In this document: positions 54,899-63,400 of the stretch, in pieces | Layout of the letters: every line of letters begins with the position of its first letter | Numbering within the stretch: position 1 is the stretch's first letter | Assembly: GCF_007671655.1 (NCBI RefSeq) | Contig: NZ_VCGX01000002.1 | Coordinates: 310,001 to 374,000 of the forward strand | Source: Marinobacter piscis | GTDB taxonomy: Bacteria > Pseudomonadota > Gammaproteobacteria > Pseudomonadales > Oleiphilaceae | Length of the DNA: 64,000 nucleotides | Direction: 5' to 3' | Program-made: the position numbers and the translations under genes | Notes under the pieces: model-generated | The model's database searches: none | What the model was told of the DNA's origin: nothing | What the model saw: only the letters and a program-made list of their open reading frames with translations

Positions 54899-56095
54899 AT
54901 GTCTGCCCGCTCATCCGACGTGGATTATTCACCGCAAAAAGTCATCCTGATTATATTTTCCCTGGCCATGGGTGGCTTCGGGATTGGCACGGGTGAGTTC
55001 GCCATTATGGGGCTGATGCCCAATGTGGCTCAGGATTTCGGCGTTACCGAACCCCAGGTTGGCCACCTCATCAGTGCCTACGCACTGGGCGTTGTCATTG
55101 GCGCCCCACTGCTTGCGGTGTTTGGCGCCCAACTGTTTCGCAAACACCTGCTTATTGCGCTTATGGCCTTTTACGCCGTGGGTAATTTTGCCAGCGCTGT
55201 AGCCGGAAGTTACGAAACACTGATGATTTCACGGTTCGTTGCCGGGCTGCCCCACGGAGCCTACTTCGGGGTTGCGGCGCTGATGGCGGCTTCGCTGGTG
55301 CCACTCAATAAGCGAGCCAAGGCGGTGAGCTTTATTATGATGGGGCTGGCATTGGCACTATTGTTCGGTAACCCGCTGGCCACCATTATGGGGCAGAGCC
55401 TTGAGTGGCGGTATGCATTTGCTTTTGTCGCACTGATCGCCACTTTGACGACGGTTCTTGTGTCTGTTTTTCTTCCTCTGAACCGCGACGAAGTGCGCCA
55501 CAGCTCCCTGAGCGAGCTGCGTGCGTTTAACCGGCCGCAAATCTGGTACCCACTGGCGATTGGCTCCATTGGCTTTGCCGGCATGTTTTGTGTTTTCAGT
55601 TATCTGGCGCCAACACTGCTGAATGTGACTCAGGCAGAACCTCTCTGGATTCCTGTGGCCCTGTTTGTATTCGGCCTGGGCGGTTTTTTTGGCAACATGC
55701 TTGGTGGCTGGCTGTTTGACCGGTTCCAGTTCCGAAGCGTGGGGCTGATACTTTTGTGGGCCGCCGTTATGCTGGCCCTGTTTCCACTGGCCACAGGCTC
55801 TATCTGGAGCATCCTGATCGCCTGCTTTCTGGTCGCACTCATGGTGGCCATGGGCCCTGCCCTGCAAACTCACCTGATGGATGTGGCACACGGTGCCCAA
55901 ACCCTGGCTGCAGCGTCACACCATGCCGCTTTTAACCTGGCCAATGCGCTCGGGCCCTGGTTGGGTGGCATGGCCATCAGCGCTGGCATGGGCTGGCAGG
56001 TCACCGGTTACGTGGGTTCGGCCACCGCGGTGGGTGGCCTGATTATATTTCTGGTAGCGCAACATCAGCTAAAGAAACAGCCTGTTCATGGCTGA
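54899..56095 (+). CDS. MFS transporter, DHA1/AraJ-YdhP-like (398 aa)
   Basis: Twelve hydrophobic segments with the opening FSLAMGGFGIGTGEFAIMGLMPNVA, the signature of the DHA1 subgroup that includes AraJ and YdhP (export of sugars or drugs). Substrate is unknown. The start at 54899 is chosen by family length; an ATG at 54860 is possible, and neither has a strong ribosome site. Convergent with the ferric-reductase-like gene. Confidence 0.88.
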   Translation: MSARSSDVDYSPQKVILIIFSLAMGGFGIGTGEFAIMGLMPNVAQDFGVTEPQVGHLISAYALGVVIGAPLLAVFGAQLFRKHLLIALMAFYAVGNFASAVAGSYETLMISRFVAGLPHGAYFGVAALMAASLVPLNKRAKAVSFIMMGLALALLFGNPLATIMGQSLEWRYAFAFVALIATLTTVLVSVFLPLNRDEVRHSSLSELRAFNRPQIWYPLAIGSIGFAGMFCVFSYLAPTLLNVTQAEPLWIPVALFVFGLGGFFGNMLGGWLFDRFQFRSVGLILLWAAVMLALFPLATGSIWSILIACFLVALMVAMGPALQTHLMDVAHGAQTLAAASHHAAFNLANALGPWLGGMAISAGMGWQVTGYVGSATAVGGLIIFLVAQHQLKKQPVHG

Positions 56096-56102
56096 CCTGA
56101 TC

Positions 56103-57389
56103 TCAACGAAACTCAAAAACCTCCTGATGGAATTGTAACGAGAGTGAACGGTTCTTCAGTCCACGTCGTAAGGCTTTGGCGAGGCCCTGCGGCCCACAGA
56201 ACCAGATGTCGACTTTCTGGCTCTGGATTTGCAGTCCGTCTGCATTCAATCGCTGGCCTTGCCGACTGTCATGGATATGTAGGGCCAGTTCCGGAAGTTG
56301 CTTCTCAAGATCCTGCAGGCGAGCCACCACCGGATCTTCCGTCGCTCCCGACGTGCAATAATGAAGAGCAACCGGTGAAGACTCCGGGTCAGTTGTGGTC
56401 AGCCGGCTTTCCATTGCAGCCAGAAAGGGTGTGATACCAATACCTCCGGCGACCCAGATCTGCTGTGCATTTTTTCGGCCACGGCCGGGATCGAAACGCC
56501 CATAAGGGCCTTCAAGCGTAACCGCCTGCCCACTCCGTAGCCGCTGCGGAATCTTGCGAGTGTAATCTCCCAATGCCTTGATCTGAAAGCCAACTTGTCC
56601 GCTGCCAGTGTCAGCACTGGAGAGAGTGAAAGGATGGGCTCCTTCAATGCGGTTGAACGTTACCAGGGCAAACTGTCCGGGCTTATGGCCAGGCCATTGG
56701 TTGCCGATATCACACACAACTTCCGTAATGTTGGCCGATGTCTGCTTCACGGCCTGAACCAGACCTTTATAGCGTCTACTCTTTCCTATCTGCCCCGTCA
56801 ACGATTGCAGGCTGGCGACGGCACCGCCCGTTATCAATAACGCCATCAGCCAACCGGTGGGTTGTTGCCACCATTTGAGCGGGGCCAGCAACAGTGCATG
56901 GGCGGCCAGTACCAGATAAATCAGTGGCATTACCCGATGCAGGTACCGCCAGAAACCATACGGGACCCATCGGACGAGAGTAATAACTACCAGAAACGCG
57001 AGAAGATACAGTCCGGGCTCGCCCAGGTCTTCAGCGCCATCCTGCAGGCTGTCCAGCAGGCCCGAAAAATCAGCTTCTTTTAAGCTTCGATCGGTGCCAA
57101 ACAGCGCTTCGAGGCTATCGTCCGCCATTTCGATCAGCCAGTGTGAGAGCGCAAAAGTAACGGCCAGAATGCCGGTCCACTTATGCAGTTGGTACATTCT
57201 GTCCAGACCACCCAGCGGCGACTCCAGCCATGGAGGCCGGGTCGCCAGCAACATGGTGATGGACATAAAGTTGATGGCAAGATAGCCACTGAGTGTCAGA
57301 AACAGCTCATAGCTCAGCCCCGGCGTCCAGAAGCTGACCTGGGCCGCCAAAAGTAAGAGAAGAGTGACACTGGTTCGTAGGTTAGGCAC
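56103..57389 (-). CDS. ferric reductase-like transmembrane flavoprotein (428 aa)
   Basis: The N-terminal half has about six hydrophobic segments with histidines (QLHKWTGILAVTFALSHWLIE, YLHRVMPLIYLVLAAHALLL) of the ferric-reductase-like/NOX cytochrome b fold. The C-terminal half is a ferredoxin-NADP reductase-like FAD/NAD module (HPFTLSSA for FAD, GPYGRFDPG, GGIGITPFLAAME). It would move electrons from NAD(P)H across the membrane. GTG at 57389 has GGAG seven bases upstream, better than the nearby TTG. It lies 57 bases after the histidine-kinase gene and is likely its operon partner. Confidence 0.85.
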   Translation of the reverse strand: MPNLRTSVTLLLLLAAQVSFWTPGLSYELFLTLSGYLAINFMSITMLLATRPPWLESPLGGLDRMYQLHKWTGILAVTFALSHWLIEMADDSLEALFGTDRSLKEADFSGLLDSLQDGAEDLGEPGLYLLAFLVVITLVRWVPYGFWRYLHRVMPLIYLVLAAHALLLAPLKWWQQPTGWLMALLITGGAVASLQSLTGQIGKSRRYKGLVQAVKQTSANITEVVCDIGNQWPGHKPGQFALVTFNRIEGAHPFTLSSADTGSGQVGFQIKALGDYTRKIPQRLRSGQAVTLEGPYGRFDPGRGRKNAQQIWVAGGIGITPFLAAMESRLTTTDPESSPVALHYCTSGATEDPVVARLQDLEKQLPELALHIHDSRQGQRLNADGLQIQSQKVDIWFCGPQGLAKALRRGLKNRSLSLQFHQEVFEFR

Positions 57390-57446
57390 AAACAAACTCC
57401 GGTTTTGGGTTTGTTTGAATTCTGCAGGGTTAACCTGACACCAGCC

Positions 57447-58784
57447 TTAAACGTCTGTGTGCGGCACGACAATATTTACTTCTGCTTCAAAACCGTCGCT
57501 TTGGCCTGACGCGGGTGAGCGGAGGTTCAGAGTCATACCCGCGCCGCTGGCAATGGCTTCCACTATGGCAAGCCCGATGCCAGAGCCCAGTGTTTTTGTA
57601 TCGGAGCGGACAAAGCGGTGGCGCAACATGGCGAGTTTTTCCGGCGGTACAATCTCACCTGCATTGGCTACTCTCAGGGTACCCACACCTGTCAGGCTGA
57701 TATTGACTGGCCGGCCGGCATCACCGTGCCGGAGTGCGTTCTCTATCAGGTTTCTTGCCAGGATGGCAAAGGCATCAGGATCGAGTAATGACATTACGCG
57801 ACTGTCTGGCAATTGCAGTCGGAGGCGACCGGGTGCCTCACGCTCGTAGTCGTCGGCGATCATTTGCAGGATGGGCACAAGGTCGTTGTCCTGTTCGGAC
57901 AGTGTACTGGCCCCTTCGGCCTTCGCCAGTTCCAGCAACTTCTCCGACAACCTGGACAAAGCGCGAAGCGATTCTTCTATTTCGCCGGCTCGTGCTCTAA
58001 CTCCGGCATCCCGGGTTTCGGTCCTTAATCGCTGGAGCTTGGCCAACGCCGTTGCCAGTGGTGTTCGCAACTCATGGGCGCTGTTTGCGGTAAAACTTCG
58101 CTCTGTTTCAAGTGCCCTGCGCAAGCGTTCCAATAAGCGGTTAACCGAAACCATGGTAGGCTCAAACTCTTTTGGCAGGCGCTCTACCACTACCGGAGAA
58201 AGGTCGCTACCACCACGGGTTTCTATTGATTGCTGCAGTACAACCACCTGACGAAGCGAGCGCTTTATCACCCACCACACCCCAATCAGGCTGATAGGGA
58301 TCAGAGGTATCAGTGGCGTAAGCAATGCAAGGGTGGTATCCAGTATGGCTTCACGACGGTGGTCCAGGGGCTCGGCTACCTCAATGAACAGAGTATCGCT
58401 GATCGCCCCCTCCCCATATATACGGTGAGTTGGCGTATCGGTGAACCCTTCTTGAGGTTTGGCACCAAAAACGTGGGGGTCTGCATCGTGGGATTGCAGC
58501 AGTAGCTCGCCGGATGCGTCGCGGACCAGGTAGGTGAGGTACTCGTCGTGTTCTTTCAGCGTCAATGCCCGCTGACTGCCTGTCTCGCTTTCTCTGTTCA
58601 GAATATCAGTCACCGCAAATGGCAGGATACGCTGCGCGGTCTCTTCCAGGGCGCTGTCAAAAACTTCATTCATTTCATGTCGCGCAATGACTCCGGAAGC
58701 AATAACGCCCAGCAACCAGAGTAACGTCACCCCGAGGGTCAGCCAGGTGCCAAGTGTTTTCTGTAAGCTGGTTCTAGTGGTCAT
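57447..58784 (-). CDS. sensor histidine kinase, QseC/PmrB-like (445 aa)
   Basis: Two membrane helices (about 13-34 and 155-177) bracket a ~120-residue periplasmic sensor domain. A HAMP-like linker, the H-box SAHELRTPLATALAKL, an N-box (ARNLIENALRHGD) and G-boxes (GSGIGLAIVEAIA) follow. The gene overlaps the response-regulator gene by 11 bases. The input signal is not known; linkage to the ferric-reductase and PepSY genes suggests metal or redox sensing. Confidence 0.92.
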   Translation of the reverse strand: MTTRTSLQKTLGTWLTLGVTLLWLLGVIASGVIARHEMNEVFDSALEETAQRILPFAVTDILNRESETGSQRALTLKEHDEYLTYLVRDASGELLLQSHDADPHVFGAKPQEGFTDTPTHRIYGEGAISDTLFIEVAEPLDHRREAILDTTLALLTPLIPLIPISLIGVWWVIKRSLRQVVVLQQSIETRGGSDLSPVVVERLPKEFEPTMVSVNRLLERLRRALETERSFTANSAHELRTPLATALAKLQRLRTETRDAGVRARAGEIEESLRALSRLSEKLLELAKAEGASTLSEQDNDLVPILQMIADDYEREAPGRLRLQLPDSRVMSLLDPDAFAILARNLIENALRHGDAGRPVNISLTGVGTLRVANAGEIVPPEKLAMLRHRFVRSDTKTLGSGIGLAIVEAIASGAGMTLNLRSPASGQSDGFEAEVNIVVPHTDV

Positions 58785-59439
58785 AAGACTCTAAACGATA
58801 TCCCATACCTCTGACGGTAACGATGGCATCCCGTCCCAGCTTTTTGCGCAAGCGACTGATATAAACTTCTATGGTATTACTCTCAATTTCGGCTCCGAAT
58901 TGGTACAGACGGTCTTCAAGCTGAGCGCGCGATAAAAGGATTCCCGGTCGCTGCAAAAAGCCCTCAAAGAGCGCCCACTCCCGGGCGGTGAGCTCCACGG
59001 GCTGGCCGTTACGGTTGATGCGATGATCACGAAGGTCCACATCAAAGTCGCCAACCTGCACAACGGGATTCGGGTTGCCTCGGTACCGCCGTGCTACTGC
59101 TGCCACTCTTGCTGACAACTCCGACAAATCAAACGGTTTAATCAGATAATCGTCGGCACCGGCATTCAGCCCTGCAATCCTGTCTGACACCTGATCTCTG
59201 GCCGTCAGAATAATGACGGGAGTTACATCACCGGCGGCGCGTAGCTTCTTCAGAAAATCAAAACCGTGGCCATCCGGCAGCATCAAATCGAGCAGAATCA
59301 GGTTGTATTCGGTGGTTTTTACGCTGCTTTCAGCAAAACCGAGGCTCTCTACCCAGTCAACTGCATGACCATCTTCACTGATCTGATCCCGCACGGCCTC
59401 GCCCAGCCCGGTTGTATCTTCAACCAACAGTATCCGCAT
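58774..59439 (-). CDS. OmpR-family response regulator (221 aa)
   Basis: The receiver domain has the acidic pocket (MRILLVEDT), the phosphorylated Asp in LILLDLMLPDGHG, conserved Thr (ILTARDQ) and Lys (LIKPFDL). The C-terminal winged-helix DNA-binding domain ends with RLRKKLGRDAIVTVRGMGYRLE. It closely resembles QseB/PmrA types. It is the first gene of the leftward operon, and the 168-bp divergent region to the PepSY gene holds an inverted repeat it may bind. Confidence 0.93.
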   Translation of the reverse strand: MRILLVEDTTGLGEAVRDQISEDGHAVDWVESLGFAESSVKTTEYNLILLDLMLPDGHGFDFLKKLRAAGDVTPVIILTARDQVSDRIAGLNAGADDYLIKPFDLSELSARVAAVARRYRGNPNPVVQVGDFDVDLRDHRINRNGQPVELTAREWALFEGFLQRPGILLSRAQLEDRLYQFGAEIESNTIEVYISRLRKKLGRDAIVTVRGMGYRLESYDH

Positions 59440-59532
59440 GTTGTCACCTTTAACTGATCACGACTCAAAGATACTACAGGCCGCACCTGACAGCAGCCTG
59501 AATGCCCTAGATAACCTTCCTGCCAATCTGTC

Positions 59533-59563
59533 ACCTGACAACTCGTTCAGGTCAGTGTCAGGT
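59533..59563. promoter_or_regulatory. inverted repeat in the divergent region, candidate regulator site
   Basis: Arms ACCTGACA (59533-59540) and TGTCAGGT (59556-59563) are separated by 15 bases, between the response-regulator gene and the PepSY gene. A second overlapping symmetry, TGTCA-CC-TGACA, lies at the left arm, and a CTTAAG palindrome follows at 59570-59575. It is a plausible binding site for the adjacent response regulator or a repressor. Confidence 0.45.
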
Positions 59564-59607
59564 AAGAGTCTTAAGGTTGATTGAACGGATTCAATTGGAG
59601 ACACGCT

Positions 59608-59898
59608 ATGAAACTCAAACCCATTGTTATCAGCGTTTCATTACTGCTTATGAGTGGAAACGTCCTGGCTGATGATGACTGTGATGACCCGGTTGCCCAA
59701 TGGCAACCCCGGGAAAATCTGCGAAAGCAACTGGAAGCCGAAGGATGGAAGGTGTTCCGCATCAAGGTGGATGACGGTTGTTACGAGGTTAAAGGGAGGC
59801 ACCCGAATGGGTATCGCGTGGAAGCCGAGTACTCTCCGGCAACCTTTGAGCTGATGGACATAGAGCGGGAAGACGACGACGAGGAGATTACATCATGA
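59608..59898 (+). CDS. PepSY domain-containing secreted protein (96 aa)
   Basis: A signal peptide (to LADDD, about residue 23) is followed by one PepSY-like domain (LRKQLEAEGWKVFRIKVDDGCYEV). PepSY domains are small extracytoplasmic modules found near redox and peptidase systems. Two cysteines are present (in DDCDD and DGCYE). It is the first gene of the rightward operon and overlaps the DUF2271 gene by four bases. Ribosome site TTGGAG. Confidence 0.85.
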   Translation: MKLKPIVISVSLLLMSGNVLADDDCDDPVAQWQPRENLRKQLEAEGWKVFRIKVDDGCYEVKGRHPNGYRVEAEYSPATFELMDIEREDDDEEITS

Positions 59899-60368
59899 AA
59901 AAGATTCTGTTTGCACTGGGACTTGCGACGGTAATGGCGTTACCGGCTTATGCGCAGGCCCGGGAAGTCACCTTTAACACGCAGTTGAAAAGCTATGGTG
60001 GTGATGGAGCTTACCTGGCGCTCTACCTCACCGATGCCAATGGCACTTACCAGGGCACCCTCTGGATTGCTGGTGAGAAAAACAAATATTACAAGCACCT
60101 GCGGGACTGGGCGCGAGGCAGTGGTCTGAATCGAGCTGAATACGACGGCTTGACCGGCGCCAGTGTAACCAGCGGCCGCGCCCTGAAAGTGACCCTGGAA
60201 CTTGATGACGCACTGATTGATTCCGGTTACCAGGTTCGTGTTGATACCGCTGTTGAAGACATGCGTGACAACCGTTCGGATGTGGTTGTACCTCTGACCA
60301 CTGAGGGCTCTGGCAAGACGGTTTCTGGCCGTGGCTATGTCCAGTCCTTTGTCTATAACCTCAAGTAA
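59895..60368 (+). CDS. DUF2271 periplasmic protein with flavinylation-like motif (157 aa)
   Basis: A signal peptide (1-20, ending AYAQA) precedes a beta-rich DUF2271 domain. The segment DGLTGASVTS (residues 84-93) resembles the site where ApbE attaches FMN covalently to a Thr/Ser (D-x-x-(S/T)-G-A-(S/T)), as in NqrC. This makes a covalently flavinylated periplasmic electron carrier a reasonable hypothesis. No apbE gene is in the window. It is coupled (ATGA) to the PepSY gene and followed after 18 bases by the membrane reductase. Confidence 0.8.
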   Translation: MKKILFALGLATVMALPAYAQAREVTFNTQLKSYGGDGAYLALYLTDANGTYQGTLWIAGEKNKYYKHLRDWARGSGLNRAEYDGLTGASVTSGRALKVTLELDDALIDSGYQVRVDTAVEDMRDNRSDVVVPLTTEGSGKTVSGRGYVQSFVYNLK

Positions 60369-60386
60369 CCGACGGGAGACACATTA

Positions 60387-62612
60387 ATGTTGCGTAAACT
60401 CCATGGTTTGCCTGGATTGGTTGCCGCATTGTTATTAGTGGTGCTGGCGACCTCCGGAGCTGTCTTGTCCATAGTGCCGGCACTTGAGCGGTCGGCCTCG
60501 ATTGTCCCCGCAGCGGGCGAATTGAACGCGGCCGAGCTCGCCGGCCGCGTACTGGAGCATTACCCGGATACCGAACAAATCTCCCGCTCTCTTTCCGGCG
60601 AAGTCGTCGTTTATTACAGCCGCAATGGCCAGCCAGGTGCGGATAAAGTTAATCCCCTGACTGGAGAAGGCGTTGCCCCCTATCAGCCAGCGGCCTGGTT
60701 GCGCTGGGTAAAGAACTTGCATCGGTCATTTCTGTTTGATGATACCGGGCGGGTATTGGCAGGAATCCTCGCAGCGCTGATGGTCTTGATCTGTCTGTCT
60801 GGCATGTTCCTTTTGGCCCGGCGTCTGGGGGGCTGGAAGTCTGTGTTACGGCCCATTTCAGGTTCAGGTAGTCCGCGGATTCATGCTGAACTGGCACGGT
60901 TTGCGATAATTGGCTTACTACTGTCGGCACTGACTGGCACCTACATGTCTGCCATCAGGTTTGGCTTGTTGCCGGAAGGTGCCAATACAGAGCCATCGTT
61001 TCCGGCGCAAGTCTCAGGCGGCACACCGGCGCCGGCGGACTCTTTGAGCGCGCTAAAGAGCGTAGATGTCAATGAACTGCGTGAGCTGGTCTTTCCCTAT
61101 CCGGATGACCCCAAAGATGTCTATTCGCTGAGCACCACTCGAGGCTCCGGGTTCATTGATCAGTCAACCGGAGAACTGCTGCAGTATGAGTCACGCTCGG
61201 CTGGCAACCAGTTTCAGCATTGGATGGTTCGCCTGCATACGGGTGAAGGCTTGTGGTGGTTAGGTCTGATCCTCGGAATAGCAGCACTGACCGTGCCGGC
61301 GCTATCATTTACCGGCCTGCAGATCTGGTGGAAACGACGCTCCTCAGCCGTACACCTGGGTAAAAATGCCCCTGTAGACGCGGCAGATGTTGTTGTGCTC
61401 GTGGGTTCTGAAAGCAACTCCACCTGGGGGTTCGCGAAAGACCTTAAGGACAAGCTCAACCAGGCAGGAAAGAAAGTGTACTGCGCGCCAATGAATGACC
61501 TGGCGGAATGCTATCCGCAAGCTTCCGTACTTTTCGTTCTCACATCCACCTATGGTGACGGTGATGCGCCCTCCTCTGCCAGCCAGTTTATGACCCGGCT
61601 TGAATCGTTCAAGGCGAATGACGGATTGGAATTTGTGGTTCTCGGATTTGGCGACCGGCAATTCCCGAAATTCTGCCAGTACGCGCAGGATGTGGATGCG
61701 GCTCTCTGCAAGAAGGGGTTAAAACAAATGCAACCCGTTACCCGGATTAATTGCGGTTCCGCGCAGCAATTCCGGGAATGGGGTGAGTCCATCAGTGAGC
61801 ATATGGGTATTTCACTGGAGCTGACCCATAACCCTGCACCCGCTGTCGCTTTCGGGTTTAAGCTTATCGAGCGCGTGGACTACGGCGTTGCAGTAAATGC
61901 ACCCACTACTATATTACGGTTCAAACCGGTGCAGGATAACACAGGTTTTCTGCAGAGACTGATGGTCCGAAATCGTAAAAATCTGCCGGATTTTGAGGCG
62001 GGTGATCTGCTCGGAGTTGCCCCTCCCGGGGATCACGCAGCCCGGTTCTATTCCCTGGCATCCTCAGCAACGGATGGGGTACTGGAAATCTGTGTCCGTA
62101 AACAGACAAATGGCCTTTGTTCAGGCTACCTGCACAGCCTTGAACCAGGCGACCGGATTCGCGGCTTTATCCAGAAAAACCCGGGCTTTCGTCCTGCGGG
62201 CGGCGCAACCCCCATTATTCTCGTGGGCGCTGGCGCTGGAATCGGGCCACTTGCCGGCTTCATCCGGAAAAATACCGAGCGCAACCCCATGTACCTTTAT
62301 TGGGGCGGTCGTAACCGGCAATCGGATTTTCTCTATCAGCCAGAGCTTGGCCGATATTTGAATGATCAACGGCTTACCCGGCTGAATACTGCCTTTTCCC
62401 GATCGTCGGAACAAGCGTATGTGCAAGATGCCATTATTGCTGATGAAATCGCACTGCAACAGCTGGTTATGAAAGGTGCCCAGGTTCTGGTGTGCGGCGG
62501 CCGGGACATGGCCGCAGGAGTAAAACAGGTATTTGAATCAATTCTCAAACCGCTGGGCCTGGATGTAGAAACACTGAAAACCAACGGGCGATACCTGGAA
62601 GATGTGTATTGA
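60387..62612 (+). CDS. PepSY-associated membrane protein fused to flavodoxin and NADPH reductase (741 aa)
   Basis: The N-terminal ~330 residues have four hydrophobic segments with PepSY-like periplasmic loops (LHGLPGLVAALLLVVLATSG, WVKNLHRSFLFDDTGR, RLHTGEGLWWLGLILG), including His candidates for haem. Residues ~345-485 are a flavodoxin-like FMN domain (VGSESNSTWGFAKDL, TSTYGDGDAP). Residues ~495-741 are a sulfite-reductase/CPR-like FAD-NADPH module (ARFYSLASSA, GAGAGIGPLAGF). It likely takes electrons from cytoplasmic NADPH to the periplasm, to the DUF2271 or PepSY protein or to ferric iron. Confidence 0.88.
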   Translation: MLRKLHGLPGLVAALLLVVLATSGAVLSIVPALERSASIVPAAGELNAAELAGRVLEHYPDTEQISRSLSGEVVVYYSRNGQPGADKVNPLTGEGVAPYQPAAWLRWVKNLHRSFLFDDTGRVLAGILAALMVLICLSGMFLLARRLGGWKSVLRPISGSGSPRIHAELARFAIIGLLLSALTGTYMSAIRFGLLPEGANTEPSFPAQVSGGTPAPADSLSALKSVDVNELRELVFPYPDDPKDVYSLSTTRGSGFIDQSTGELLQYESRSAGNQFQHWMVRLHTGEGLWWLGLILGIAALTVPALSFTGLQIWWKRRSSAVHLGKNAPVDAADVVVLVGSESNSTWGFAKDLKDKLNQAGKKVYCAPMNDLAECYPQASVLFVLTSTYGDGDAPSSASQFMTRLESFKANDGLEFVVLGFGDRQFPKFCQYAQDVDAALCKKGLKQMQPVTRINCGSAQQFREWGESISEHMGISLELTHNPAPAVAFGFKLIERVDYGVAVNAPTTILRFKPVQDNTGFLQRLMVRNRKNLPDFEAGDLLGVAPPGDHAARFYSLASSATDGVLEICVRKQTNGLCSGYLHSLEPGDRIRGFIQKNPGFRPAGGATPIILVGAGAGIGPLAGFIRKNTERNPMYLYWGGRNRQSDFLYQPELGRYLNDQRLTRLNTAFSRSSEQAYVQDAIIADEIALQQLVMKGAQVLVCGGRDMAAGVKQVFESILKPLGLDVETLKTNGRYLEDVY

Positions 62613-62637
62613 CCGGGGACCGTGATCAGGTCCCCGG
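62613..62637. terminator. hairpin between the redox operon and the Met-rich gene
   Basis: Perfect arms CCGGGGACC and GGTCCCCGG enclose 7 nt, starting at the last base region of the upstream stop. No U-tract follows in either direction, so termination may be inefficient or Rho-assisted. Confidence 0.45.
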
Positions 62638-62651
62638 GTATGGTCAGTGAA

Positions 62652-63104
62652 TTATTCCAGTGACTTTTGCAGCTCCTGCTGATGTTTCAGCATTTGCTCC
62701 ATCATCAGCTGCATCTGATCCATCCGCTCTTCCATTAGCTCAATACGATCCCCTGAGTTGCGGGTGGATTGGCCCTGGCCTGAATTCCCCTGCATGCCCT
62801 GGCCACTCATCATCCCCTGGTGATGGCCCGACCCCCGGTGATTCATCATTCCGCCACGCATCATCTGCATATGTTCTTGCATTTGCCCCATATGCTGATA
62901 CATGAGTTTTTGTCGGTTTTTCCCGGAACTTTCATGCATCCTGGGTCCCATTTCCTGCATACGAGACATGTTCTGATGCATTTGCTGCATTTGTTCCGGC
63001 GACATCATAGCGCCAGGCCCCCGCTGATTTCCTGCTCCCTGTGCCAGGGCGACAGGTGTGGCCATAACTAAAGATATTGCAATTATTTTGGTAAAGCGCT
63101 TCAT
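62652..63104 (-). CDS. Met/His/Gln-rich secreted protein, possible metal binding (150 aa)
   Basis: A signal peptide (1-21, ending ALAQG) precedes a low-complexity mature protein very rich in Met, Gln and His (MSPEQMQQMHQNM, MGQMQEHMQMMRGGMM), with a helical C-terminal part rich in Met, Glu and Gln. Methionine-rich secreted proteins often bind Cu(I). The remnant of a cupredoxin gene immediately upstream supports a copper-related locus, but no copper ATPase or oxidase is in view. Ribosome site AGAGAGG. Confidence 0.75.
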   Translation of the reverse strand: MKRFTKIIAISLVMATPVALAQGAGNQRGPGAMMSPEQMQQMHQNMSRMQEMGPRMHESSGKNRQKLMYQHMGQMQEHMQMMRGGMMNHRGSGHHQGMMSGQGMQGNSGQGQSTRNSGDRIELMEERMDQMQLMMEQMLKHQQELQKSLE

Positions 63105-63125
63105 TGCGAACCTCTCTTTACAGTA

Positions 63126-63302
63126 TTACTTAAATTTAACATTTCCATGCATACCTGCCTGATAGTGGCCCGGTACGTTGTAGGCAAACTCAATGCTTTC
63201 CTGGGTGAATTTCCAGATGATTTCGTCACTTTCACTCGACTCTAACGTCGGAACCTTCCCCTGTAAAATAACTGAATTTGAAGCCAGCCTGACTAGCCGA
63301 AA
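63126..63302 (-). pseudogene. truncated cupredoxin (plastocyanin/azurin-like) gene remnant
   Basis: On the minus strand a frame of about 59 codons reads into IIWKFTQESIEFAYNVPGHY and AGMHGNVKF before a TAA, matching the C-terminal copper-site half of a periplasmic cupredoxin (usual pattern FAC-x-x-PGH-x-x-x-GM). The Cys ligand is a Tyr here, the upstream half with the first His ligand is gone, and a stop interrupts the frame at 63303. The His and Met ligands remain. It lies 21 bases upstream of the Met-rich gene, so both probably formed one copper-related unit. Confidence 0.75.
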
Positions 63303-63400
63303 CTACGCGGATATATCGCTATAACGTTTGATACTATCGCGCACCAAACTGAATTCTTGCTGAAAATCCCGGAGTATTTATCAATCAGGCTGATTTCAGT

